From Croceivirga radicis (GTDB lineage: Bacteria > Bacteroidota > Bacteroidia > Flavobacteriales > Flavobacteriaceae), in the NCBI RefSeq assembly GCF_002072105.2, contig NZ_MTBC01000003.1:248001-312000 (forward strand): 64,000 nt of DNA. The letters are read 5' to 3'. A program made the translations under genes and the position numbers. The notes beneath the pieces are model-generated. The model did not search any database. It saw only the letters and a program-made list of their open reading frames with translations, and was not told the origin of the DNA. This document shows, piece by piece, positions 8,335-18,770 of the stretch (its first letter is position 1; every line of letters begins with the position of its first letter).

Positions 8335-9381
8335 TTATCTGCTAATCCGTTGTTGGTTCAACCATTGTACGTACTGCACTTTGTTTTGGTTATGCTGCGC
8401 CAATGTCTTTGCAAATTTGTGATACCCAAAGTTAGTAACATCTGCCACAAAATACAAATATTGATGCTTTTCTGGATTTAAAACGGCTTCTATGGAAGAT
8501 ATATCTGGCATAGTTATAGGTCCAGGAGGTAAACCAGCATATTTGTAAGTATTATAGGGCGAATCCATTTCTAAATCTCGATACAAAACACGTTTTATAA
8601 TGGTATCGTAATTTCCTGTTTCTCTTTTTATGGCATAAATTACGGTTGGGTCTGCCTGTAACAGCATTCCCTTTTTTAATCGGTTTAAATACACCCCAGC
8701 CACCCTTGGTCTTTCATCTACCTTCACAGTCTCTTTTTGTACAATTGCTGCCAAAGCAATTGCCTGGTTAGGAGTTAAACCTTGTTGTTTTGCTTTTGCC
8801 TTTCTTTCATTAGTCCAAAAAGCCTTATATTCTTTTAGCATCCGCTCCCTAACGCCTTCTGCGGTTGTGTTCCAAAAAAACTCATAGGTGTTTGGCAGGT
8901 ATAAAGAAAGCTCATTATACGAATCAAAGCCATGCTCTTTAAGAAAAGCTGAGTCTCCCAAGGCAGTTGCCAACGCTAAACTATCTGGCTCTACTTGTGC
9001 TGCAATTCTACCAGCCAATGTTCCTATGCTTTCCTGGTTGTTAAAGGTTACTTTTACAGGTAGGTTTTGACTTCTAAGGGTATTCACAATTTCATTATTA
9101 TTCATACCCTTGGTAATTCTATACCTTCCTCCTTTAATATTGGCCAAATAACCTTTTCTATTTGCAACGGATAAAAATGCATCCAAATCTTTTAATAAAG
9201 GGGACAACCTTTCGGTTACATCTTGGGTAGTTGCATTACTGGGCATATAAACAAATGCCTCTTTGTTTTCAAAGGCTGTATTAGGGGTAAATATTGCCGT
9301 ATAAATAGAATAAGCAAAAACAGCAACGATCACCAATCCTAAAAGGGCAGCGGCCAAAACAACTTTCTTTAGATTTTTCAA
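8335..9381 (-). CDS. mltG: Endolytic murein transglycosylase MltG
   Basis: MltG cleaves nascent peptidoglycan strands at the inner membrane and sets glycan chain length. The 348 residues begin with a transmembrane segment (about 6-30), then a LysM-like region, then the YceG domain with YLPNTYEFFW and the catalytic block AAIVQKET (E217, matching the E. coli position closely). RPRVAGVYLNRL and QADPTVIYA complete the signature. Its start overlaps the end of the GNAT gene by 4 bases, giving a dapF-GNAT-mltG operon. This groups precursor supply (meso-diaminopimelate) with wall cleavage. Confidence 0.95.
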   Translation of the reverse strand: MKNLKKVVLAAALLGLVIVAVFAYSIYTAIFTPNTAFENKEAFVYMPSNATTQDVTERLSPLLKDLDAFLSVANRKGYLANIKGGRYRITKGMNNNEIVNTLRSQNLPVKVTFNNQESIGTLAGRIAAQVEPDSLALATALGDSAFLKEHGFDSYNELSLYLPNTYEFFWNTTAEGVRERMLKEYKAFWTNERKAKAKQQGLTPNQAIALAAIVQKETVKVDERPRVAGVYLNRLKKGMLLQADPTVIYAIKRETGNYDTIIKRVLYRDLEMDSPYNTYKYAGLPPGPITMPDISSIEAVLNPEKHQYLYFVADVTNFGYHKFAKTLAQHNQNKVQYVQWLNQQRISR

Positions 9382-9905
9382 GCTCTTATTTTTTGATATA
9401 ATATTTCGTTCTTAAATTCCTTATTGAAGTATATCCAATCTTTTTTAATTCCTACTTTTTGATAGCCTAATTTTGTAAATACATAATTGCTCTTTTGATT
9501 TTCTTCCAAAACATTGGCATATATCTGGTGTAAATCTAAAATTTGAAAGCAATAATCCTCAACCAACCTTAAAGCTTCACTACCAATTCCTTTATTTTGA
9601 AAATCCACACGATAAATTATGATTCCAACACCTACCCTTTTATGGCAAGGCTCAAAATCAAACAAGTCTACAAAACCTAGTGCAGTACCTGTACCATTTT
9701 CACAGATACACAACCTTAATTGTTTGGCCTCATAAATATCCATATGGGCGCTATCAATATATTGCCGCAACAATTCTTTGGAATAAGGAGCTAGCGTTCC
9801 GCTTAACTCCCATATAGCCATATCGTTTTCTACTTGATATAAAAAATCAATATCCGAAGACTCTAAAGCCCTTAAAAACACCTGGTCTCCCGCTAGTTTT
9901 AGCAT
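9378..9905 (-). CDS. GNAT-family N-acetyltransferase (RimJ/RimL type)
   Basis: A 175-residue acetyltransferase of the RimJ/RimL-like branch, recognised by the start VFLRALESSDIDFLYQVEN, the middle strand VGVGIIIY and the acetyl-CoA loop FQNKGIGSEALRLV. The C-terminal block NVLEENQKSNYVFTKLGY is also typical. Family members acetylate ribosomal protein N-termini, amino sugars or antibiotics; the substrate here is unknown. It is sandwiched between dapF (7-base overlap) and mltG (4-base overlap), so it is co-translated with cell-wall genes. A role in wall or spermidine metabolism would be speculation. Confidence 0.88.
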   Translation of the reverse strand: MLKLAGDQVFLRALESSDIDFLYQVENDMAIWELSGTLAPYSKELLRQYIDSAHMDIYEAKQLRLCICENGTGTALGFVDLFDFEPCHKRVGVGIIIYRVDFQNKGIGSEALRLVEDYCFQILDLHQIYANVLEENQKSNYVFTKLGYQKVGIKKDWIYFNKEFKNEILYQKIRA

Positions 9906-10687
9906 GCAATTTCCCCTTTAAATACTTTTTGTGCAGGGCCTTTTAAAAATACCTTCTTGTAACCGCTTCCATTTTGCTCAAAAGAAATAGTTAGATCCCC
10001 TCCTCTAGCTTTAACTTTTACCGTATTTGAAATAGCCTTCTTTTGTTTATGCATTGCTAAGGCTACTGCGGTTACCCCTGTACCACAAGATAACGTTTCG
10101 TCTTCTACCCCACGTTCGTAGGTTCTAACTTCAAAAGTATCGTCTGCTAAAGGTGTTACAAAATTAATATTGCTTCCAGATTCCCCATATAGACCATATC
10201 TTAGTTTAGCTCCTTCTTTTTTAACGTCCAAACTGGCAACATTGGCAACTATTTGAACATGGTGTGGTGAACCTGTATCTAAAAAGCTGTATTTATCTTT
10301 CTGTTGAATCACAGCAACATCAATCATTTGCAAAGCAACAACATCTTTATTGATAGATGCATGGTGCAAACCATCAATTGCATTAAACGTAGTTTTGTCT
10401 TTAATTATATCTAAATCTCTAGCAAAAGCCACCAAACATCGGCCACCATTGCCACACATTGTGCTCGTATTACCATCAGAATTGTAGTATACCATTTTAA
10501 AATCTGACAAGTTGTCATTTTCCAAAAGAATCAATCCGTCTGCTCCAATACCAAATCGTCTATCACATAAAAATTTTACCAAATCTGTATTTTCTTTTGG
10601 AAAAGTATCTTTGCGATTATCTACCATTACAAAGTCGTTCCCGGTACCTTGATACTTGTAAAATTCTAATGTGAGTCCTGTCTTCAT
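9899..10687 (-). CDS. dapF: Diaminopimelate epimerase
   Basis: DapF converts LL- to meso-diaminopimelate, the last step before lysine and the cross-linking residue of peptidoglycan. The 262 residues carry both catalytic cysteines in their motifs: C78 in MCGNGGRC and C201 in SCGTGVTA. The N-terminal YKYQGTGNDFVMVDNR block fixes the start region. It heads an operon with a GNAT gene and mltG. It is divergent from the DegP gene, separated by about 120 bases. All expected residues are present. Confidence 0.97.
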   Translation of the reverse strand: MKTGLTLEFYKYQGTGNDFVMVDNRKDTFPKENTDLVKFLCDRRFGIGADGLILLENDNLSDFKMVYYNSDGNTSTMCGNGGRCLVAFARDLDIIKDKTTFNAIDGLHHASINKDVVALQMIDVAVIQQKDKYSFLDTGSPHHVQIVANVASLDVKKEGAKLRYGLYGESGSNINFVTPLADDTFEVRTYERGVEDETLSCGTGVTAVALAMHKQKKAISNTVKVKARGGDLTISFEQNGSGYKKVFLKGPAQKVFKGEIAC

Positions 10688-10810
10688 GCCGCAAATATAC
10701 TACAATCTTTAAGGAATGTTTAGCAGTTAAAAAGCCGTTAATTTGTTAAAATTGGCACGATTTATGGCTACTTTTAAAATGCTTAATGTTTTAAAAAGAG
10801 TTATATAGAT

Positions 10811-12202
10811 ATGAGAAGAACAGCACAATTATTTTTTGTGGCCTTATTGGCCGGTGGTGTCACACTCGGCGCCTATAAATTGTTTTTTGAGAAAGAACAA
10901 TTTACATTTGTTGCTCAAAATGAGACCACACCATTTTTAACTACCAGCATGCCTACTTCCCCTAAAGGTGCCGGTATTAATGAGGTTGACTTTACCGTTG
11001 CGGCAGAGAAAACCATTAACGCGGTGGTACACGTTAAAAACATGACGGTGAGCCCCGCCAATCCGCTTGCGGAATTCTTCTATGGTTTCAAAGGCGGCCA
11101 GACTCCACAAATTGGTACGGGATCTGGAGTAATTATTTCACCAGATGGTTACATTGTAACAAATAACCATGTTATAGATAAGGCAAATTCTTTAGAAATA
11201 ACCTTGAACAACAACAAAAGTTACGAAGCAGAAATAGTGGGTACGGACCCAAGTTCTGATATTGCACTTTTAAAAATTGAAGTAGAGAATCCCCTACCTT
11301 ACCTAGCGTTTGGAGACTCTGATAATGCTAAAATTGGAGAATGGGTTTTAGCGGTAGGTAATCCTTTTAACCTTACCTCTACAGTAACCGCAGGTATTGT
11401 AAGTGCAAAAGCTAGATCAATAAGTACAAATAGAGACCAATCTTTTATACAGACCGATGCAGCCGTTAATCCCGGTAATTCTGGTGGCGCATTGGTAAAC
11501 ACAAATGGCGATTTAATTGGTATTAATACTGCTATTACATCGCAAACCGGGTCCTACGTAGGGTACTCTTTTGCGGTACCTAGTAATATTGCCAAAAAAG
11601 TGGTAGATGATTTACTAGAGTTTGGTAAAGTGCAAAAAGGTATTTTGGGTATATCTGCTTTAAGTTTAGATAGCCCGCAAGCTAAAGAAATGAATATTGA
11701 CCAAGTAAATGGTGTTTACGTTGCCGGTGTAGAAGACGAATCTGGAGCTGAAGAGGCAGGCCTTAAAGAGGGCGATATTATTAAACAGGTTGGGAATATT
11801 AAGGTGAGTAAATTCTCAGAATTAACTGGTTATTTATCTTCTAAAAGACCGGGTGATGTGGTTGAGGTGTTAGTAGACCGTGGCGGCGAGACCAAGACTT
11901 TTGAAGTTGAACTCAAGAAAAGGCAAACCGAAATACTACCGGTTATGGGGCTGCAGGTAAAAAATCTTTCAAAAGAAGACCAGAAAAAATATAAGACCAA
12001 GAAGGGTGTTAAGATTACCAATGTACCAGAACGTTATAGAGGTTATGAATTAGAAGATAAGGTTATGATCCTTATTGATGATAACGAGATACGCGATGTG
12101 GAAGACGCAAAAGAGCTATTCCAAAAAATAACCCGATACGGAAGGACTAGTATTACACTGTTGGGAGAAAATGGCGAAAGGGAACGATTAATTTTTCAAT
12201 AA
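10811..12202 (+). CDS. DegP/HtrA-family serine protease with PDZ domains
   Basis: An envelope protease/chaperone of 463 residues. An N-terminal hydrophobic segment (6-25) directs export. The trypsin-like domain has the full triad H120 (VTNNHV), D150 (SSDIALL) and S224 (NPGNSGGAL). Two PDZ regions follow, about 275-370 (GILGISAL ... GDIIKQVGNIKV) and about 375-460 (GLQVKNL ... VMILIDDNEI). Length and order match DegP/DegQ. It presumably degrades or refolds misfolded periplasmic proteins. It stands alone between its own promoter region and a strong terminator at 12225-12252. Confidence 0.94.
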   Translation: MRRTAQLFFVALLAGGVTLGAYKLFFEKEQFTFVAQNETTPFLTTSMPTSPKGAGINEVDFTVAAEKTINAVVHVKNMTVSPANPLAEFFYGFKGGQTPQIGTGSGVIISPDGYIVTNNHVIDKANSLEITLNNNKSYEAEIVGTDPSSDIALLKIEVENPLPYLAFGDSDNAKIGEWVLAVGNPFNLTSTVTAGIVSAKARSISTNRDQSFIQTDAAVNPGNSGGALVNTNGDLIGINTAITSQTGSYVGYSFAVPSNIAKKVVDDLLEFGKVQKGILGISALSLDSPQAKEMNIDQVNGVYVAGVEDESGAEEAGLKEGDIIKQVGNIKVSKFSELTGYLSSKRPGDVVEVLVDRGGETKTFEVELKKRQTEILPVMGLQVKNLSKEDQKKYKTKKGVKITNVPERYRGYELEDKVMILIDDNEIRDVEDAKELFQKITRYGRTSITLLGENGERERLIFQ

Positions 12203-12224
12203 ACCCTGAAAAAATTGCATGATG

Positions 12225-12252
12225 AAAGCACCTCTATGAGGTGCTTTTTTTA
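12225..12252 (+). terminator. Rho-independent terminator after the DegP-family gene
   Basis: A 7-bp GC-rich stem, GCACCTC/GAGGTGC, with a 3-nt loop is followed by seven T's. It lies 23 bases after the protease stop codon, so it should end that transcript before the GAPDH promoter. Confidence 0.9.
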
Positions 12253-12287
12253 TTGTCGATATATTTTTACGAAAACGTTTGAAATGC

Positions 12288-12295
12288 TACTTTTG
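12288..12295 (+). promoter_or_regulatory. Bacteroidota -7 box for the GAPDH gene
   Basis: TACTTTTG fits the Bacteroidota consensus TAnnTTTG exactly and lies 30 bases before the GAPDH ATG. No clear TTG -33 element is seen at the usual 19-21 base spacing, so only the -7 half is supported. Confidence 0.6.
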
Positions 12296-12325
12296 CCGAA
12301 AATTAAACTGACAATCTAAGCTGTT

Positions 12326-13774
12326 ATGAGCAACATTAAATCCTACGAAAAGGAACTTGCTTTTCAGGCCGACAGAAGAAAGGCCACAACGGAATTTATT
12401 AAACTGATAAGTGATCTATGGTACGATAAATCTATTGAAATTGTACTATTCAAAAATCAAGTAATAGACCGCAACGTAAGTGATATTATCAACCTACATG
12501 AATATGCTGGGGAATTTGTTCAAAAACCCATTTCTATTTTTGATTCCGTAGAATTACTTAGGGCAATTAATGACATACCCTTGCCACCTGCCAAAATAGA
12601 TATTGGCAAACTAACTTATGAATACCACTCGCAAATAAGCGAGCATTTAAATGTAAAAGCATTTGTTCTAGATAAACTAAATGATGCCCACGAAACCAAA
12701 ACCATTAAACCAAAAGATGTTGTGCTTTATGGTTTTGGTAGAATAGGAAGATTGTTAGCCAGGGAATTAATGGCTAAAACCGGTAAAGGCAATCAACTTA
12801 GGCTTAGGGCAATAGTAACGCGTGGTACAATTACACAAGAAGTTTTAGAAAAAAGAGCGGCCCTGCTACGAACAGATTCTGTTCACGGTGAGTTTAGTGG
12901 AACGGTCTCTGTAGATATGGAGCAGAAAGCACTAGTGGTTAATGGCACCACTATTTTCTTTATAACTGCCAACAAACCAGAAGATATCAACTACACGGAA
13001 TATGGTATTAAAGATGCCTTGGTAATAGACAATACGGGAGCATTTAGAGACCGCAAAGAATTAAGTAGACATTTAAAATCTAAAGGGTGCGCCAAAGTTT
13101 TGCTTACGGCTCCCGGTAAAGAAATACCTAATATTGTTCATGGGGTAAATCATCTAGATCATAATCCAGATAAGGAAACAATATTTTCTGCCGCCTCATG
13201 TACCACCAATGCCATAAGTCCTATTTTAAAGGTAATAGATGATTCTTTAGAGATAGAAAAGGGTCATTTAGAAACTATTCATGCCTATACAAACGACCAG
13301 AATTTGGTAGATAACATGCATAGTAAATATAGGAGAGGTAGGGCTGCCGCTCTTAATATGGTCATAACGGAAACGGGAGCAGGTAAAGCGGTCTCAAAAG
13401 CATTGCCCAATCTTGAAGGCAAATTAACTTCAAATGCTATAAGGGTACCAGTTCCTAATGGCTCTTTGGCCATTTTAAATCTTGAGGTGAAAAACCAGAC
13501 CACTAAAGAAGCCGTGAATACCATATTAAAAAAATACGCGCTAGAGGGCGATTTAGTTGAGCAAATTAAGTATTCTTTAAGTAATGAGTTGGTGTCTTCT
13601 GATATTGTGGGCACCTCTGCCCCATCTATCTATGATAGTAAAGCTACCATTGTAGATGACAGTGGAAAGAACATCATTTTATACATCTGGTATGATAATG
13701 AATACGGGTATAGCCATCAGGTAATCCGTTTGGCCAAATATGTAGCCAAGGTGAGACGATATACCTATTATTAA
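12326..13774 (+). CDS. Glyceraldehyde-3-phosphate dehydrogenase, long form
   Basis: GAPDH interconverts glyceraldehyde-3-phosphate and 1,3-bisphosphoglycerate with NAD(P). The Rossmann motif VVLYGFGRIGRLLARELM begins near residue 133 and the catalytic block SAASCTTNAISP has C292. The C-terminal WYDNEYGYSHQV block is standard. At 482 residues it is about 150 longer than the usual ~335-residue enzyme, because ~130 residues precede the NAD-binding domain. That extension looks helical and has no motif I recognise. Long GAPDHs of this kind occur in Bacteroidota and some proteobacteria, often beside a normal copy. It is followed by an unrelated coiled-coil protein with its own upstream region. Confidence 0.92.
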   Translation: MSNIKSYEKELAFQADRRKATTEFIKLISDLWYDKSIEIVLFKNQVIDRNVSDIINLHEYAGEFVQKPISIFDSVELLRAINDIPLPPAKIDIGKLTYEYHSQISEHLNVKAFVLDKLNDAHETKTIKPKDVVLYGFGRIGRLLARELMAKTGKGNQLRLRAIVTRGTITQEVLEKRAALLRTDSVHGEFSGTVSVDMEQKALVVNGTTIFFITANKPEDINYTEYGIKDALVIDNTGAFRDRKELSRHLKSKGCAKVLLTAPGKEIPNIVHGVNHLDHNPDKETIFSAASCTTNAISPILKVIDDSLEIEKGHLETIHAYTNDQNLVDNMHSKYRRGRAAALNMVITETGAGKAVSKALPNLEGKLTSNAIRVPVPNGSLAILNLEVKNQTTKEAVNTILKKYALEGDLVEQIKYSLSNELVSSDIVGTSAPSIYDSKATIVDDSGKNIILYIWYDNEYGYSHQVIRLAKYVAKVRRYTYY

Positions 13775-13784
13775 AAGTTTTTTT

Positions 13785-13821
13785 GGGGATTGGTATTATT
13801 GGCTTAATTTCGCCAGTCCCC
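13785..13821. promoter_or_regulatory. Inverted repeat around a -7-like box
   Basis: The arms GGGGATTGG (13785-13793) and CCAGTCCCC (13813-13821) pair with one G-T wobble and enclose TAATTTCG, one base off TAnnTTTG. It lies 35 bases before the next ATG. There is no T-tract on the right, so it is not a good terminator for the GAPDH gene; an operator around a promoter is the alternative reading. Confidence 0.35.
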
Positions 13822-13855
13822 ATTAAAATCTATTAGAACACTAAAGCGAAACACT

Positions 13856-14461
13856 ATGAAAAACCTCTCTATTGTCCTATTTACATTGGTATTATCCTTA
13901 ACTTTTGGGTATGCACAGGAAAACACTGAGGAGAATGTGGTAGAAGACAATTCCATTAAAGGCCAATTTGAAACACTAATTAGAAAATCTGGAAATTATA
14001 GGGCTCAAGGTAAGCGGTATGAAGTTGTTAGGGTATTAGAATTGGAAGCCCTTCAAAATAACGTATTGGATTCAATAAAAAACGCCAATAGTACAATTTC
14101 CAGTTTAAGAGCTACCATAGAAAAAAATGAGACTGAAATAACCAGTTTAAATGCTAGACTTGGCGAAACTAGTAGCAATCTGGAAAATATAACGGAAGAA
14201 AAAGACAGCATTCAATTTTTGGGTGCTTTAATGCCTAAGGGTACCTATAAGCTAATTGTTTGGTCTATTATTTTCGCCTTAATCATTTTCCTTGCTTTTT
14301 TCATCTATAAATTTAAAAATAGTAATGCTTTAACCATACAAGCAAAAGATGCTTTGGCAGAACTAGAAACAGAATACGAGCAGCACAGGAGAAGAGCTTT
14401 GGAAAGAGAGCAAAAAATAAGCAGAAAATTACAAGACGAGATCAATAAGAATCGTAAGTAA
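13856..14461 (+). CDS. Exported or membrane coiled-coil protein of unknown function
   Basis: A 201-residue protein with a signal peptide (residues 1-20, ending FGYAQ), an acidic stretch, a long coiled coil (about 60-125, rich in Leu/Glu/Asn heptads), one transmembrane segment (about 133-152, LIVWSIIFALIIFLAFFIY) and a basic helical cytoplasmic tail ending in EINKNRK. Homologues in flavobacterial genomes are, as I recall, often labelled tRNA (guanine-N1)-methyltransferase. Nothing here resembles a methyltransferase, and the true TrmD is the next gene, so that name looks like an error carried over by proximity. Function unknown; an envelope role is likely from topology. Confidence 0.75.
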   Translation: MKNLSIVLFTLVLSLTFGYAQENTEENVVEDNSIKGQFETLIRKSGNYRAQGKRYEVVRVLELEALQNNVLDSIKNANSTISSLRATIEKNETEITSLNARLGETSSNLENITEEKDSIQFLGALMPKGTYKLIVWSIIFALIIFLAFFIYKFKNSNALTIQAKDALAELETEYEQHRRRALEREQKISRKLQDEINKNRK

Positions 14462-14490
14462 TATTTAAGCGAATCTAAATATATGTTAAG

Positions 14491-15168
14491 GTGCGTATAG
14501 ATATCATAACGGTTTTACCAGAGTTATTGAAAAGTCCTTTTGAGGCCTCAATTCTAAAGCGCGCCATAGATAAAGGTCTAGTAGAAGTGCATCTGCATCA
14601 ACTTAGAGACTACACCTCCAATAAATACAAGCAAGTAGATGATTACCAATTTGGTGGTGGTGCGGGTATGGTTCTTATGATAGAACCTATAGAGAAATGT
14701 ATTAACGGTTTAAAAGCAGAACGCCAATATGACGAGGTAATTTATATGACTCCTGATGGTGAAACGTTTAACCAACGTATTGCCAATGAATTATCATTAA
14801 AAGGTAATATAATTATCCTATGTGGGCACTACAAAGGTGTAGACCAAAGAGTAAGAGACCTATTTATCACAAAAGAAATATCCATAGGAGATTACGTGTT
14901 GTCTGGTGGTGAATTGGCCGCGGCAGTAGTTTCCGATGCAATAATTAGATTGCTTCCTGGTGTACTTAATGACGAGACCTCAGCGTTAACAGATACGTTC
15001 CAAGATAATTTATTGGCACCACCTGTATATACAAGACCAGCAGACTACAACGGATATAAGGTTCCTGAAATTTTGACCACCGGTAACTTTCCAAAAATTG
15101 AAAAATGGCGGGAAGAACAAGCTTTAAAAAGAACAAAAGAGCGTAGACCAGATTTATTAGACCAATAA
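14491..15168 (+). CDS. trmD: tRNA (guanine-N1-)-methyltransferase TrmD
   Basis: TrmD methylates G37 of tRNAs with SAM and prevents frameshifting. The 225 residues match the family: [13 protein letters not shown] at the start, the block [17 protein letters not shown], and the knot region [12 protein letters not shown]. The start is GTG at 14491. The only nearby ATG (14483) is out of frame, and the [11 protein letters not shown]-terminus fixes the GTG start. It is followed 6 bases on by a small membrane protein gene and then rplS, the usual bacterial trmD-rplS neighbourhood. Confidence 0.96.
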   Translation: MRIDIITVLPELLKSPFEASILKRAIDKGLVEVHLHQLRDYTSNKYKQVDDYQFGGGAGMVLMIEPIEKCINGLKAERQYDEVIYMTPDGETFNQRIANELSLKGNIIILCGHYKGVDQRVRDLFITKEISIGDYVLSGGELAAAVVSDAIIRLLPGVLNDETSALTDTFQDNLLAPPVYTRPADYNGYKVPEILTTGNFPKIEKWREEQALKRTKERRPDLLDQ

Positions 15169-15174
15169 GCACGG

Positions 15175-15492
15175 ATGGAACACTTTAATATTTACTCGAT
15201 TCTCACCGGTATTTTAGGTCTAATGGTAGTCATGCTATTCGTAATTTTTGGCATTATATTGGTTTACAAAAGAAAAGGAGTACCTAGCTACCTAATACTA
15301 ATTGGCGCCCTTTTAGAATTATTTGTATTTGCAGGCCGTTTTTTTGTGCCTCTTATTTATGCTAGAAAATCTGTAGAATCTCTTGTTTCCGCACAAATGA
15401 TTTTTAATTTATTGGCGGTATTTCCAAGCCTCTTGTTGGCAATAGGTCTTATATTATTTGTTGTGAGACTTCCTAAAGCTAAAAACCAATAA
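15175..15492 (+). CDS. Small membrane protein of unknown function
   Basis: A 105-residue protein with three hydrophobic segments (about 10-30, 38-58 and 75-97). It has no recognised motif, no signal cleavage site and a short basic C-terminus. It sits 6 bases after trmD and probably shares its transcript. I do not recognise the family. Its reading frame is supported by the tight spacing and the strong hydrophobic pattern. Confidence 0.65.
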   Translation: MEHFNIYSILTGILGLMVVMLFVIFGIILVYKRKGVPSYLILIGALLELFVFAGRFFVPLIYARKSVESLVSAQMIFNLLAVFPSLLLAIGLILFVVRLPKAKNQ

Positions 15493-15509
15493 AAAATCAA
15501 GAGAAACGC

Positions 15510-15539
15510 TTGTCCAATAAAAAATTAAAACTAATTTTG
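15510..15539 (+). promoter_or_regulatory. Promoter of rplS
   Basis: TTG at 15510-15512 and TAATTTTG at 15532-15539 are separated by 19 bases, matching the Bacteroidota sigma factor consensus (TTG, 19-21 bases, TAnnTTTG). It gives rplS its own promoter, separate from trmD. Confidence 0.75.
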
Positions 15540-15544
15540 CACTC

Positions 15545-15605
15545 GCATATTTACAACCTCTGACGATAACCGTGTAAGTTGTTCTTATTAAACCAATTAA
15601 AAAGA
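15545..15605 (+). ncRNA. Candidate L19 ribosomal-protein leader in the rplS 5' UTR
   Basis: About 70 bases of untranslated leader separate the predicted start site from the rplS ATG. It contains a stem ACAAC (15552-15556) with GTTGT (15578-15582). A structured leader called L19-Flavobacteria is recorded in Rfam, as I recall, and would lie exactly here, binding L19 to repress its own synthesis. I have not aligned it to the model, so this rests mainly on position. Confidence 0.4.
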
Positions 15606-15610
15606 TTAAA

Positions 15611-15961
15611 ATGGAATCTTTAATTAAGTTTGTAGAAGACGAATTCGTAGCAAAAAAAGAATTTCCTAAATTTTCTGCAGGAGACACCATCACTGTTTAC
15701 TATGAAATTAAGGAAGGTGAAAAAACAAGAACCCAGTTCTTTAGAGGTGTAGTTATCCAAAGAAGAGGTAGTGGTGCAACCGAAACTTTTACAATTCGTA
15801 AAATGAGTGGTACTGTAGGTGTTGAGCGTATTTTTCCTATTAACATGCCTGCTTTACAAAAAATTGAAGTTAACAAAAGAGGTAAAGTACGTAGAGCAAG
15901 AATCTTCTACTTTAGACAACTTAGAGGTAAAAAAGCAAGACTTAAAGAAATTCGTTCTTAA
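15611..15961 (+). CDS. rplS: 50S ribosomal protein L19
   Basis: L19 sits at the 30S-50S interface of the large subunit. The 116 residues match the family, with the conserved block FSAGDTITVYYEIKEG, the FRGVVIQRRG motif and the C-terminal RRARIFYFRQLRGKKARLKE. It is preceded by a good Bacteroidota promoter and a leader of about 70 bases, and followed by a terminator at 15982-16011, so it can be a single-gene unit despite its place after trmD. Confidence 0.98.
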   Translation: MESLIKFVEDEFVAKKEFPKFSAGDTITVYYEIKEGEKTRTQFFRGVVIQRRGSGATETFTIRKMSGTVGVERIFPINMPALQKIEVNKRGKVRRARIFYFRQLRGKKARLKEIRS

Positions 15962-15981
15962 GTTAGGTTTTAACCATATAC

Positions 15982-16011
15982 AAAAAGCACCCACTAAGGG
16001 TGCTTTTTTTA
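15982..16011 (+). terminator. Rho-independent terminator after rplS
   Basis: Stem GCACCC (15987-15992) with GGGTGC (15998-16003), a 5-nt loop, and seven T's follow the rplS stop by about 25 bases. Confidence 0.9.
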
Positions 16012-16169
16012 TGAACAAATGTGAACAACCTTAGTTCATAAACTGTTCATTTTTAATATGTTAAAAAATTAGGTGGTTTTAGTTTTTTGATTAAATTAGT
16101 AGTGTTGAAAGGATATAACCTTACAATTTAGAAAGTAGACGTTCTTTATTAAATTGATGTGTTTCCTAT

Positions 16170-16343
16170 ATGGATGCCTGGCTTTTGGCCACCTTCCAAA
16201 AAAGTATGTATCACAACATTTACTTTGTGTGCGAACAGTTGGGTAAAACTTGTTTTGACAAAGTTGGAAAACGCTACAACCAAAAATTATTAAAAGTAAT
16301 TTTTAATAATGTAAACGTCAACTTGCCTATGCTCTTATGCTAA
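16170..16343 (+). CDS. Possible small protein (57 aa), doubtful
   Basis: ATG at 16170 opens 57 codons ending TAA at 16341. The product begins MDAWLLATFQKSMYHN and contains GKTCFDKVGKRYNQK, giving a mixed, slightly basic protein with no signal peptide or motif I recognise. There is no clear -7 box at the right distance. Its 3' third overlaps two hairpins, which argues that the DNA is constrained for structure instead. It may be chance, a remnant or a genuine small gene. Confidence 0.2.
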   Translation: MDAWLLATFQKSMYHNIYFVCEQLGKTCFDKVGKRYNQKLLKVIFNNVNVNLPMLLC

Positions 16344-16387
16344 GGCAAATTTTAGAATTCTAGAAGAGATTACTAGAATTACTAAGA

Positions 16388-16421
16388 AAGCCATGTTAGT
16401 ACAGCTGTATTAACATGGCTT
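16388..16421. repeat. 34-bp near-perfect palindrome
   Basis: Each 17-base half pairs with the other except for one G-T position; the outer arms are AAGCCATGTTA and TAACATGGCTT and the centre is TACAGCTGTA. With almost no loop it suits either a dimeric protein site or a long RNA hairpin. The following bases (CTTTTAAC) are only weakly T-rich, so termination is possible but not convincing. Confidence 0.6.
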
Positions 16422-16489
16422 TTAACATTAAATGCCCTTTTTGTATTCCAAATTAGTAATCTAGCACAATTTAGACACCGTTAAAATTG

Positions 16490-16497
16490 TATATTTG
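16490..16497 (+). promoter_or_regulatory. -7 box for icd
   Basis: TATATTTG fits TAnnTTTG exactly and lies 26 bases before the icd ATG. No good TTG is seen at the -33 distance. Confidence 0.6.
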
Positions 16498-16523
16498 CCA
16501 CGCTTAAAAACAAAACTTTTTAA

Positions 16524-18743
<2,220 letters not shown>

Positions 18744-18770
18744 GGATTAAACCTTTAAAAAAAAGTTAAG

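Larger units (their letters stand above)
16012..16523. other. Intergenic region between rplS and icd with serial hairpins
   Basis: There is no recognised gene in these 512 bases. Four hairpins follow one another: ATTATTAAAA/TTTTAATAAT (16286-16310), TTGCCT/AGGCAA (16323-16348), AATTCTAG/CTAGAATT (16356-16380) and a 34-base near-perfect palindrome (16388-16421). A short open frame of 57 codons lies at 16170-16343. This is more structure than an ordinary spacer should have and could be a small RNA or a decayed element. Confidence 0.5.

Noticed and set aside
15819-16034. 71-residue frame overlapping the end of rplS
   Set aside because: It is out of frame with rplS, runs through the terminator, and has no coding pattern.
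16388-16421. Terminator reading of the 34-bp palindrome
   Set aside because: Its right side lacks a proper T-run, and rplS already has a strong terminator 375 bases upstream.
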